Source: Zeaxanthinibacter enoshimensis | Lineage (GTDB): Bacteria > Bacteroidota > Bacteroidia > Flavobacteriales > Flavobacteriaceae | Assembly: GCF_004362865.1 (NCBI RefSeq) | Contig: NZ_SNYI01000002.1 | Span: forward strand, 834,099-898,098 | Reading direction: 5' to 3' | Length of the DNA stretch: 64,000 nucleotides | Shown: in pieces, positions 1 through 8,458 of the stretch | Layout: each line of letters begins with the position of its first letter | Position numbering within the stretch: the first letter of the stretch is position 1 | Position numbers and translations under genes: made by a program | Notes under the pieces: model-generated | Told to the model about the DNA's origin: nothing | The model's database searches: none | The model's input: only the letters and a program-made list of their open reading frames with translations

Positions 1-52
1 AATACTACCTAAAGCTGGTAATCCAAGACAGCTGTTCACGCGTATCTACAGC

Positions 53-60
53 TAACTTTG
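53..60 (+). promoter_or_regulatory. Candidate -7 element of the MFS gene
   Basis: TAACTTTG fits the Bacteroidota -7 consensus TAnnTTTG and would start transcription about 55 bases before the ATG at 122. I see no convincing -33 TTG element at the usual distance, so the call rests on the one box. Confidence 0.3.
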
Positions 61-121
61 ATTGCAGGATTAAACCCGGGCTAACCGAACGGGTTTTCCG
101 GGACAGTTTAAACAGGTACAC

Positions 122-1324
122 ATGAAACCAGATATATTGAGAAAGAAAGCCTTATTCGCCCTGGCCATGGGTGGGTTTGGGATTGGATTGACAGAATTTG
201 TCATCATGGGAATATTACCCGATGTGGCACAGGATCTAAACATCAGCATTGCCAAAGCCGGTCATTTTATTGCGGCCTATGCCCTTGGCGTTGTAGTGGG
301 AGCACCATTGCTGACCGCGGTGGCCGGGAAATGGAAAGCGCATAAGGTGATGTTATACCTCATGTTGTGGTTTACCCTATTCAATACCTTATCGGCATTT
401 GCTCCTAATTACGAATTATTATTGCTCACCAGGTTCCTCTCTGGTCTGCCGCATGGTGCTTTTTTCGGAATTGGGGCAGTAGTGGCTGCAAAACTGGCGA
501 AAAAAGGGAAGGCAGCACAAGCGATCGCCACTATGTTTGCCGGTCTCACAGTGGCCAATGTCCTGGGAGTGCCACTGGGAACTTACCTCGGGCAACAGAT
601 CCACTGGAGCTGGTCTTTTCTCCTAGCGGGAATTATAGGCCTGTTAACGCTGGTTAGTGTACATTTCTGGATTCCTGTACAGGAAAGGGCCTCTACCCGG
701 GGCTTTGGGAAAGACATAAGTATTCTTGCCAAACCGCAGGTGCTGGGACTTATTCTCCTGACCACCATTGGAACAGGGGGTTTCTTTGCATGGTACAGTT
801 ATATCGCCCCACTGCTTACCAAAGTTGCAGGTTGGGAAGATGAAATGGTCAGCTATGCAATGATACTGGCTGGCCTTGGAATGGTAGCCGGGAATTTCCT
901 GGGTGCCAAGTTGGCCGAATGGTTTGCCCCTATGAAAGCAGTGGTCACCAGCCTGATCCTAATGACCGCAGTGCTGGTGGTGAACAGTTTCCTTGCCGTT
1001 GATCCTTATGCCGCCATTATCATGACCTTTGTGATCAGTATGGTAGCCTTCACGGTGGGAACACCTGTTCAAATGGCCATTATACAACAATCAAAGGGTT
1101 CAGAAATGCTGGGATCGTCACTGAACCAAAGTGCTTTTAATATGGCCAATGCTTCCGGAGCTTTTTTCGGCGGATTACCCATCGCCATGGGGTATGATTT
1201 TACCAAGCCGGGACTGGTGGGAGCATTGTTAGCCGGGATTGGGGTGCTGATCGCTTCAGTGCTTCTCCTGCTGCAGCGCCGACAAGTAAAGAACAGGAGG
1301 AGACAACTCGCTTTACAATCCTAG
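122..1324 (+). CDS. MFS transporter, sugar-efflux/AraJ-like
   Basis: A 400-residue inner-membrane protein with about twelve hydrophobic segments, the usual size of the major facilitator superfamily. After a short basic N-terminus, the first helix contains GGFGIGLTEFVIMGILPDVA, typical of the drug/sugar efflux branch (AraJ, YdhP). A basic cytoplasmic loop (WKAHKVMLY) follows helix 2, and a stretch near residue 95 (LTRFLSGLPHGAFFG) matches helix 4 of this branch. The substrate cannot be read from sequence; proton-driven export of a sugar or drug is the family expectation. The stop shares the tetranucleotide CTAG with the stop of the convergent leuB. Start is the first ATG. Confidence 0.85.
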   Translation: MKPDILRKKALFALAMGGFGIGLTEFVIMGILPDVAQDLNISIAKAGHFIAAYALGVVVGAPLLTAVAGKWKAHKVMLYLMLWFTLFNTLSAFAPNYELLLLTRFLSGLPHGAFFGIGAVVAAKLAKKGKAAQAIATMFAGLTVANVLGVPLGTYLGQQIHWSWSFLLAGIIGLLTLVSVHFWIPVQERASTRGFGKDISILAKPQVLGLILLTTIGTGGFFAWYSYIAPLLTKVAGWEDEMVSYAMILAGLGMVAGNFLGAKLAEWFAPMKAVVTSLILMTAVLVVNSFLAVDPYAAIIMTFVISMVAFTVGTPVQMAIIQQSKGSEMLGSSLNQSAFNMANASGAFFGGLPIAMGYDFTKPGLVGALLAGIGVLIASVLLLLQRRQVKNRRRQLALQS

Positions 1325-2376
1325 ATCTGCGCTGCCAGCCAGTTTCCTACTTCATCGGTTCCGTGAGCTTTATCCTTATCTGCAAGGTCTTCGGTAACCA
1401 TACCTGTTTCAAGGGCCTGGTTAACGGCATCTCTAATAGCGGTGGCTTCCTCGCTGAGCCCGAAGTCCTCAAACATCATGGCGGCAGAAAGTATAGTGGC
1501 CATGGGATTGGCGATATTTTTCCCGGCGGCCTGGGGGTATGAACCGTGTATAGGCTCGTAAAGAGAAACATTTTCTCCTACCGAGGCCGATGGCATTAAG
1601 CCCATGGAACCGGAGATCACTGAAGCCTCGTCCGTCAGGATATCGCCAAACAGGTTCTCTGTGATCAGTACGTCATAAGAATTTGGCCATTGAACAAGAC
1701 GCATTGCCACGGCATCTACGAACTCATAACTCACGGTAACTTCCGGGTAATCTTTTTCCATAGCCTGTACCGTTTCCCTCCATAACCTGGAAGATTCCAG
1801 CACATTGGCTTTATCCACACAACAAAGCTTCTTGGATCGCCTCATAGCAAGCTCAAAGCCCTTCTTAGCCAGGCGCTGAACTTCTTTGCGCGTATAGGTA
1901 CAGGTATCATAGGCTGTATCACCATTATCCTCCCTGCCGCGTTTTCCGAAATATATTCCACCTGTAAGTTCGCGCAGGAAGACCAGGTCTGTCCCTTCTA
2001 TTCGCTCTCTCTTTAACGGGGATTTATCAACCAGTGAAGGAAAGGTGAACGTCGGCCGGACATTCGCGAACAAACCTAATTCCTGCCTCATTTTTAATAG
2101 TCCCTGTTCCGGCCTCACTTTGGCAGAAGGGTCGTTATCAAACCTCGGGTGTCCAATGGCCCCGAAGAGTACAGCATCTGCTTCCCGGCAGATCTTGTGG
2201 GTCTCCGGGGGATAGGGATCACCCACGGCATCTATGGCCGCAGCACCTGTCAGTGCAGGGATCCAGTTAATAGTATGGTCAAACTTTTTAGCTACTGCGT
2301 CGCAGACCTTGACAGCCTGGTCTATTACTTCCGGACCAATGCCGTCCCCGGCCAATAAGGCAATATTTAAGTTCAT
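1321..2376 (-). CDS. leuB: 3-isopropylmalate dehydrogenase
   Basis: A 351-residue cytosolic enzyme that oxidises and decarboxylates (2R,3S)-3-isopropylmalate to 4-methyl-2-oxopentanoate with NAD+, the third step of leucine synthesis. The N-terminus (LLAGDGIGPEV) and the nucleotide/metal site (ENLFGDILTDEAS, then EPIHGSYPQAAGK) are characteristic of the isopropylmalate/isocitrate dehydrogenase family, and the ELTGGIYFG segment is specific to LeuB. Length is normal. It is the last gene of leuC-leuD-leuA-leuB, 17 bases after the synthase. Its stop overlaps that of the convergent MFS gene by four bases. Confidence 0.97.
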   Translation of the reverse strand: MNLNIALLAGDGIGPEVIDQAVKVCDAVAKKFDHTINWIPALTGAAAIDAVGDPYPPETHKICREADAVLFGAIGHPRFDNDPSAKVRPEQGLLKMRQELGLFANVRPTFTFPSLVDKSPLKRERIEGTDLVFLRELTGGIYFGKRGREDNGDTAYDTCTYTRKEVQRLAKKGFELAMRRSKKLCCVDKANVLESSRLWRETVQAMEKDYPEVTVSYEFVDAVAMRLVQWPNSYDVLITENLFGDILTDEASVISGSMGLMPSASVGENVSLYEPIHGSYPQAAGKNIANPMATILSAAMMFEDFGLSEEATAIRDAVNQALETGMVTEDLADKDKAHGTDEVGNWLAAQI

Positions 2377-2393
2377 GTGTTGGTATTTGATCG

Positions 2394-3911
2394 TTAAAAA
2401 ATATTGAGCATTTTCTCGGTTGCCTTGATGGCAGATACCGTCTGGTCAGAATCAAGTCCCCGCGTCTTGAATTCCCTGCCGTCGTGTTCCCATGTAATAA
2501 TGGTTTCACAAAGGGAATCGGAATTGCTTCCCGGGGGTATTCTCACCGCGTAATCAGTCAGGGTTGGCAGTTCCATCTTCCGGGAGGAGTAAACTTTTCT
2601 CAGTGCATTCATAAAGGCATCAAACTGGCCGTCTCCCTGGGCATTTTCCTCATGGGAGTCTCCATCGATCTCCACGGACACCGTGGTAGATGGTTTTAAT
2701 CCCTTGGAATGGGTTAGAACATAAGACCGTACAAAAACACGCTGTTGGTAGGTGTTACTATCCAGTACATCAGAGATAATGTACGGCAGGTCTTCTTTTG
2801 TCACCTTTTCTTTCTTGTCTCCCAGTTCAATGATCCGTTGGGTAACCCTTTTTAGTTCTTCATCATTCAGGGTAAGCCCCAGTTCCTGGAGGTTCTTCTG
2901 GATGTTGGCTTTCCCGGAGGTCTTGCCAAGGGCGTACTTCCGTTTCCGCCCGAATCGCTCCGGCAGCAGATCATTAAAGTAAAGATTCTTCTTGTTGTCT
3001 CCATCTGCATGAATACCAGCAGTTTGGGTGAAAACATTATCGCCTACAATAGGTTTGTTGGCAGGGATACCAAAGCCGGTAAAAGTGGAGACCAACTTAC
3101 TTACCTTAAAGAGAGAAGATTCCTTAACATTGATGCGGACATCGGGTATAAAGTCGTTTACCACGGCCACCACGCTCGCTAAGGGGGCGTTTCCTGCACG
3201 TTCTCCCATCCCGTTCACTGTCAGGTGTAACCCGTCACAACCGGCTCTCAGGGCCTCCATTACATTGGCCACACTGAGGTCGTAATCGTTATGCCCGTGA
3301 AAATCGATGTGTAGCTGCGGGTATTTCTTCCTGATCTCATAAAGGAAACTATAAGTTTCTGAAGGGGTAAGAATTCCAAGGGTGTCGGGAAGCAGCAGTC
3401 TTTTGATGGGCAGTGTTGTAAGGTAATCGATAAAACTATATACATAGTCCGGCGAATTCCGCATGCCATTACTCCAGTCTTCCAGGTATACATTGGTACT
3501 GATCCCGTTTTTCTCTGCCTGTGCCACTACGGCGGCAATTTCACTGAAATGTTGCTCCGGAGTCTTTTTTAACTGGTGGGTCAGGTGATTCATAGACCCT
3601 TTAGTCAGCAGGTTCTGAACCCGTGCCCCGGCCTTGATCATCCATTCGATGGAACTGCCTCCATCCACGAAGGTCAGTACCTCAACCCTGTCCAGATAAC
3701 CTTTTTCTTCCGCCCAGCTAGTGATCTGTGCGACGGACTGGAACTCTCCTTCGGAAACCCTGGCAGAGGCAACCTCTATGCGGTCCACCTTCAGTTCGTC
3801 CAGCAGGAGTTTAGCCAGGGTCAGTTTTTCAGAAGCTGAAAAAGAGACTCCGGACGTCTGTTCTCCGTCCCTGAGGGTAGTATCCATTATTTCTATGGTG
3901 CGCTTCTTCAT
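2394..3911 (-). CDS. leuA: 2-isopropylmalate synthase or (R)-citramalate synthase
   Basis: A 505-residue acetyl-CoA-dependent aldol condensing enzyme. The N-terminal TIM barrel shows MDTTLRDGEQTSGVSF (catalytic Arg and metal Asp), HGHNDYDLS (metal histidines) and GMGERAGNAPL; the last 120 residues or so form the LeuA dimer/allosteric domain that normally binds the end product. Its place between leuD and leuB argues for a leucine role. The TSGVSF variant of the first motif, rather than the commoner form ending in PG, and the overall length also fit the citramalate-synthase-like group of Bacteroidota, which uses pyruvate and feeds isoleucine synthesis. The sequence alone does not settle the 2-oxoacid preference. 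No ilv genes lie in the window. Confidence 0.85.
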   Translation of the reverse strand: MKKRTIEIMDTTLRDGEQTSGVSFSASEKLTLAKLLLDELKVDRIEVASARVSEGEFQSVAQITSWAEEKGYLDRVEVLTFVDGGSSIEWMIKAGARVQNLLTKGSMNHLTHQLKKTPEQHFSEIAAVVAQAEKNGISTNVYLEDWSNGMRNSPDYVYSFIDYLTTLPIKRLLLPDTLGILTPSETYSFLYEIRKKYPQLHIDFHGHNDYDLSVANVMEALRAGCDGLHLTVNGMGERAGNAPLASVVAVVNDFIPDVRINVKESSLFKVSKLVSTFTGFGIPANKPIVGDNVFTQTAGIHADGDNKKNLYFNDLLPERFGRKRKYALGKTSGKANIQKNLQELGLTLNDEELKRVTQRIIELGDKKEKVTKEDLPYIISDVLDSNTYQQRVFVRSYVLTHSKGLKPSTTVSVEIDGDSHEENAQGDGQFDAFMNALRKVYSSRKMELPTLTDYAVRIPPGSNSDSLCETIITWEHDGREFKTRGLDSDQTVSAIKATEKMLNIF

Positions 3912-3954
3912 GGTCTTACCTTGCTGTTAGGCAGAAGATCTTTCTTTGTGGGAA

Positions 3955-4551
3955 TTATAAAGGATTCCGGGCGTTAAATGCAGTGATGTCATCTTCCAGG
4001 TTCAAAAGGAAATCGATGTCGTCAAAACCGTTAAGCATATTATCTTTCTTATACGGGTTGATATCAAAGGTTTCGCTGGCCCCGGTCGCAAGGATAGTTA
4101 TCGCCTGTTCCGGTAAGTCTACCTTTATCTCCGTCTTCGGATCCTTTTCAATGGCTTCAAAGATCTGTTGCAGGAAGGCCGCACTGACCTGCACCGGGAG
4201 TACGCCAACGTTCAGACAGTTGTTCCTGAAGATATCGGCAAAAAAGCTCGAAACAACACATCGGAAACCGTAATCGTAAACGGCCCAGGCAGCATGCTCC
4301 CGCGAGGAACCGGAACCGAAGTTCTTTCCACCTACAAGGATCTGGCCCGAGTAAATTGGGTTATTCAGCACAAAATGTTCTTTCGGGCTGTTGTCCGGGT
4401 TGTAACGCCAGTCGCGGAAGAGGTTATCTCCAAACCCTTCCCTGGTAGTTGCTTTCAGGAAACGGGCAGGGATGATCTGGTCCGTATCCACATTTTCTAT
4501 AGGCAGAGGCACTGCTGTGCTGGTAAGTACATTAAATTTATCGTAAGCCAT
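3955..4551 (-). CDS. leuD: 3-isopropylmalate dehydratase small subunit
   Basis: A 198-residue protein, the swivelling domain of isopropylmalate isomerase, which works with LeuC to move the hydroxyl of 2-isopropylmalate. Diagnostic segments are [14 protein letters not shown] near residue 20 and [17 protein letters not shown] near residue 80, which contributes substrate-binding residues. Length is standard for LeuD. It lies 29 bases downstream of leuC and 43 bases upstream of the synthase gene, consistent with one transcript. Confidence 0.97.
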   Translation of the reverse strand: MAYDKFNVLTSTAVPLPIENVDTDQIIPARFLKATTREGFGDNLFRDWRYNPDNSPKEHFVLNNPIYSGQILVGGKNFGSGSSREHAAWAVYDYGFRCVVSSFFADIFRNNCLNVGVLPVQVSAAFLQQIFEAIEKDPKTEIKVDLPEQAITILATGASETFDINPYKKDNMLNGFDDIDFLLNLEDDITAFNARNPL

Positions 4552-4580
4552 TCCTATTATCTTGTATTAATATTTTTATT

Positions 4581-5990
4581 TCAGGCCGTAGCCATTTCGA
4601 GGAGTTCTCTTGGGTCTGTCACCTTACCCGTCACCGCGGCTGCTGCAGCCACAAGCGGGCTTGCAAGGAGGGTCCGTGCTCCAGGTCCCTGTCGCCCTTC
4701 AAAATTCCGGTTAGAAGTACTCACCGCATATTTCCCTGCAGGGATCTTATCATCATTCATGGCAAGGCATGCAGAACAGCCGGGTTCCCGCAATTCAAAG
4801 CCTGCTTCCGTAAGAATATCCAGCAGTCCTTCTTGCCGGATTGCAGCTTCTACCTTATGAGAGCCGGGCACTAGCCAGGCGGTTACATTATCAGCTTTTT
4901 TCCGGCCTTTTACGATTTGAGTAAACGCCCGGAAGTCCTCTATCCTTCCATTGGTACAACTTCCAAGGAAGACAAAATCGATCGGTTTGCCGATCATGGA
5001 ATCACCCTCGTGAAAATCCATATAGGCCAGGGATTTGGCATAGGTTGCCGCGCCTCCTTCAACTGTATCGGCTGTTGGTATTCCCTTCGTAATCCCAACC
5101 CCCATTCCCGGGTTGGTTCCGTAAGTGATCATAGGTTCAATATCATCCCCGTTAAAACTGATCTCTTTGTCAAAAATAGCATCGTCATCGGTCTTCAGCG
5201 TAGCCCAGTACTCCATGGCTTTATCCCATGCTTCGCCTTTTGGCGTGAACTCACGTCCCTTGATGTACTCAAATGTTTTTTTATCCGGGGACATCATTCC
5301 GCCCCTGGCGCCCATCTCAATACTCAGGTTACATACCGTCATCCTTCCTTCCATAGACATATTCCGGAAGACCTCCCCGGCATACTCTACAAAATACCCA
5401 GTGGCACCGGAGGTGGTCAGCCTGGAAATTATATACAGGGCTACATCCTTAGGCGTTACCCCCGGGTTCAGTTGACCGTGCACATTGATGCGCATCCGTT
5501 TAGGTTTGGGTTGCAGTATACATTGTGTTGCCAGGACCATTTCTACCTCGGAGGTACCTATCCCGAAAGCAATAGCACCAAAAGCCCCGTGTGTAGAAGT
5601 ATGTGAATCCCCGCAGACAATGGTTGCCCCGGGAACGGTTATCCCATTTTCCGGACCGATCACATGGACGATCCCGTTCTTTTCATGTCCTAAACCCCAG
5701 TAAGGAATTCCGTGTTCTGCCGCATTCTGTTCCAACATTTTCAGCTGGTTGGCGGAAAGCGGGTCAGCCACAGGTAAATGCTGGTTCCTGGTAGGGGTGT
5801 TGTGATCTGCAGTAGCAAAGGTCCGCTCCGGGTACCGCACCTTGATCCCACGATTCTTTAGCCCCAGGAAAGCCACAGGGCTGGTCACCTCGTGAACGAG
5901 GTGGCGGTCTATAAAAAGAACTTGCGGCCCGTTTTCAATTTTCTTGATCACGTGGGCATCCCAGACTTTATCGAACAGTGTTTTACTCAT
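4581..5990 (-). CDS. leuC: 3-isopropylmalate dehydratase large subunit
   Basis: A 469-residue aconitase-family subunit carrying the 4Fe-4S cluster. Cluster cysteines are visible in [15 protein letters not shown] and in [14 protein letters not shown], and the aconitase signature [19 protein letters not shown] lies near residue 130. It forms a heterodimer with LeuD to interconvert 2- and 3-isopropylmalate. It is the first gene of the leu operon; about 290 bases of AT-rich, gene-free DNA precede it and probably hold the operon promoter. I see no T-box and no leucine-rich leader peptide that would point to attenuation. Confidence 0.97.
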   Translation of the reverse strand: MSKTLFDKVWDAHVIKKIENGPQVLFIDRHLVHEVTSPVAFLGLKNRGIKVRYPERTFATADHNTPTRNQHLPVADPLSANQLKMLEQNAAEHGIPYWGLGHEKNGIVHVIGPENGITVPGATIVCGDSHTSTHGAFGAIAFGIGTSEVEMVLATQCILQPKPKRMRINVHGQLNPGVTPKDVALYIISRLTTSGATGYFVEYAGEVFRNMSMEGRMTVCNLSIEMGARGGMMSPDKKTFEYIKGREFTPKGEAWDKAMEYWATLKTDDDAIFDKEISFNGDDIEPMITYGTNPGMGVGITKGIPTADTVEGGAATYAKSLAYMDFHEGDSMIGKPIDFVFLGSCTNGRIEDFRAFTQIVKGRKKADNVTAWLVPGSHKVEAAIRQEGLLDILTEAGFELREPGCSACLAMNDDKIPAGKYAVSTSNRNFEGRQGPGARTLLASPLVAAAAAVTGKVTDPRELLEMATA

Positions 5991-6280
5991 AATTGAAATA
6001 GCTTCTGATTAGCCAGTATTTAAGCATTCAAAAGTAGTAAAGCATATTAAGAGTACAGGGAAACCGCATTTTCAAATTACGATGTTCAACCACTTATAAT
6101 GTGATGTATAATGCAGTTAATCAATTAGTTAAGAGATATAATAGGGAAATTTTGACGAGTTCCAAGCGTTTCGCTTTAGCCAGGATTAATTGGGTGATCC
6201 GGGGAGTGACCCAGCCCATTCATTAATTTCCGGGAATTACTATGTCTATAATCAGCACCTATACCGGGGTAGTCTCTGGT
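5991..6280. other. Gene-free region between leuC and recG
   Basis: About 290 bases, the longest gene-free stretch of the window, downstream of recG and upstream of leuC on the minus strand. It is AT-rich and holds a candidate minus-strand -7 box at 6029-6036. I found no tRNA, no convincing intrinsic terminator for recG and no conserved small reading frame. Confidence 0.5.
6029..6036 (-). promoter_or_regulatory. Candidate -7 element of the leu operon
   Basis: Read on the minus strand this is TACTTTTG, matching TAnnTTTG. Transcription would start around 6022, giving a leader of about 30 bases to the leuC ATG at 5990. No clear -33 box is present at 18-20 bases. Confidence 0.3.
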
Positions 6281-8386
6281 TCAGCTGATATAGGTCCAGA
6301 TATCCTTATGCCGTGACAACCTGCTGTAAGCCACCCTGACCGGGAGATTATCATTGGCCTCCAAATCGGGGTCCTCTTTCAGTAACCGCTGGGCGTAAAA
6401 ACGTGCGGTCTGTAATATATCCCTGTCCCTGACCACGTCTGCTATCTTCAGGTTCAGAACTCCGCTTTGCTGGGTTCCCATCAGGTCGCCGGGTCCCCGG
6501 AGTTTCAGATCCACTTCGGCTATTTCAAAACCGTCATTGGTCCTTACCATGGTCTCCAGCCTGGTCTTTGCTTCTGAGGATAATTTATGACCGGTCATCA
6601 GGATACAGAAACTTTGCTCGGCCCCGCGGCCTACACGCCCGCGCAACTGGTGTAACTGGGAGAGACCAAAGCGCTCTGCACTCTCTATGATCATCACGGA
6701 AGCATTGGGAACATTGACACCCACTTCAATCACTGTCGTTGCTACCATGATCTGGGTTTCTTTTTTGAGAAATCGTTCCATTTCGTAGTCCTTGTCCTCA
6801 GCCTTCATCTGCCCATGTACAATAGAGACCTGGTATTCCGGTTGTGGAAATTCGCGGACCACGCTTTCATAGCCATCCATCAGGTCTTTGTAATCCAAGG
6901 CTTCTGATTCCTGTATCAGGGGGTAAACAATATAGACCTGTCGCCCTTTCTGGATCTCGTCCCTGAGAAAACGGAACACTTTTAACCGGTTAGCATCGTA
7001 TCGATGTACGGTACGTATAGGTTTCCGACCCGGCGGAAGTTCGTCGATCACTGAGATATCCAGGTCGCCGTAAAGGCTCATGGCCAGGGTTCTGGGAATC
7101 GGTGTAGCAGTCATCACCAGGATGTGGGGAGGTAATTGGTTCTTACGCCAAAGCTTGGCACGCTGGGCCACCCCGAACCTGTGTTGCTCATCAATAATTG
7201 CCAGCCCCAGGTTGTGGAAGCGCACCTTATCTTCTAAAACCGCATGCGTCCCTACCAGGATATTAAGTTTCCCATTCTGTAATTCTTCGTGCAGGGGTTT
7301 CCGGTCTTTTTGTTTTACCGAACCTGTCAGCAGCGCGATTGAGACCCCCATATCTCCCAGTAGTTCCTTTAGCCCGTTATAGTGCTGTACTGCCAGGATC
7401 TCAGTAGGTGCCACCAGGCAGGCCTGGTATCCGTTATCTATCGCCAGGAGCATTGCCAGGAGAGCAACTATCGTCTTACCCGAGCCAACGTCACCTTGCA
7501 GTAAACGGTTCATCTGTGCATTACTGCCAAGGTCTGCACGAATTTCTTTGATAACCCTTTGCTGGGCGCCGGTGAGCTGGAACGGTAAATGTTCCTGGTA
7601 AAAACGGTTAAAATGTTCACCCACCTTTTCAAAGGGCATACCCTTGATCTTTTGTTTTCGCAGTTGTTTTTTAAAGAGCAGCTGCAGCTGTATGTAGAAG
7701 AATTCTTCAAATTTTAAGCGGAACTGGGCCTTTGATAAGGTTTCCTGGTCTTTGGGAAAATGGATATGGAATAATGCCCTGGATTTAGAGGTGAGTCGTA
7801 ACTCCTCGATCATTTTTGCAGGCAGGGTTTCTGCAAATGCTCCGGGTAACTCACTGAATAGCTGTTGGAGCAGTTTATTCATTAAACGGTTGGTTATTCC
7901 TCTTTTCTGAAGTTTTTCAGTGGAAGGATAAACAGGTTGCATCGCTACCCGGATACCCTGCTGGTGTTCTTGTGCCAATTCCATTTCCGGGTGAGGCATG
8001 GAAAACCGGCCGTTAAAATACTGCAAGCGTCCGAAGATGACATAGGGAACATTCAGCTTCAGGCTCTCCCTGATCCATTTATGACCCCGGAACCACACTA
8101 GCTCCATTTCCCCGGTTTGGTCCATGAAAGTGGCGACCAGGCGACTTCCCCTGGCTTGTTCTACAGTTTTTAGATGTACGACCTTACCAATGATCTGGAC
8201 CTCGGAAGAATTTCGCTGCAATTGGTTAATGGTGTAATATTGAGTTTTGTCAATATACCTGTTCGGGAACAGGTGCAGCAGGTCCTGGTAGGTATGAATA
8301 CCCAGTTCAGATTGCAGGATTTCGGCCCTGTTGGGCCCTACGCCTTTCAGGTAGGCTATAGGGGTTTGAAGAAACTTGGCATTCAT
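6281..8386 (-). CDS. recG: ATP-dependent DNA helicase RecG
   Basis: A 701-residue superfamily 2 helicase that reverses stalled forks and branch-migrates Holliday junctions. The N-terminal wedge/OB domain (roughly 1-180, opening with TPIAYLKGVGPNRAEIL) is followed by motif I LLQGDVGSGKTIVALLAM, motif II DEQHRFG, motif III VMTATPIPRTLA, and the C-terminal helicase lobe with QLRGRVGRG and the TRG-like segment near GPGDLMGTQQSG. Length is normal. The gene stands alone, divergent from the M1 peptidase gene with about 70 bases between starts. Confidence 0.97.
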   Translation of the reverse strand: MNAKFLQTPIAYLKGVGPNRAEILQSELGIHTYQDLLHLFPNRYIDKTQYYTINQLQRNSSEVQIIGKVVHLKTVEQARGSRLVATFMDQTGEMELVWFRGHKWIRESLKLNVPYVIFGRLQYFNGRFSMPHPEMELAQEHQQGIRVAMQPVYPSTEKLQKRGITNRLMNKLLQQLFSELPGAFAETLPAKMIEELRLTSKSRALFHIHFPKDQETLSKAQFRLKFEEFFYIQLQLLFKKQLRKQKIKGMPFEKVGEHFNRFYQEHLPFQLTGAQQRVIKEIRADLGSNAQMNRLLQGDVGSGKTIVALLAMLLAIDNGYQACLVAPTEILAVQHYNGLKELLGDMGVSIALLTGSVKQKDRKPLHEELQNGKLNILVGTHAVLEDKVRFHNLGLAIIDEQHRFGVAQRAKLWRKNQLPPHILVMTATPIPRTLAMSLYGDLDISVIDELPPGRKPIRTVHRYDANRLKVFRFLRDEIQKGRQVYIVYPLIQESEALDYKDLMDGYESVVREFPQPEYQVSIVHGQMKAEDKDYEMERFLKKETQIMVATTVIEVGVNVPNASVMIIESAERFGLSQLHQLRGRVGRGAEQSFCILMTGHKLSSEAKTRLETMVRTNDGFEIAEVDLKLRGPGDLMGTQQSGVLNLKIADVVRDRDILQTARFYAQRLLKEDPDLEANDNLPVRVAYSRLSRHKDIWTYIS

Positions 8387-8458
8387 CCGACTAAAATAAA
8401 GGTTCCCCTATATAACTGCAATAAACTAAAAACCTATTTTTAATGTAATTTACAGCCC

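Noticed and set aside
4168-4860. 230-codon open frame on the plus strand
   Set aside because: Entirely antisense to leuD and leuC, which have strong family motifs; translation has no recognisable features.
4917-5606. 229-codon open frame on the plus strand
   Set aside because: Antisense to leuC; a by-product of its codon usage.
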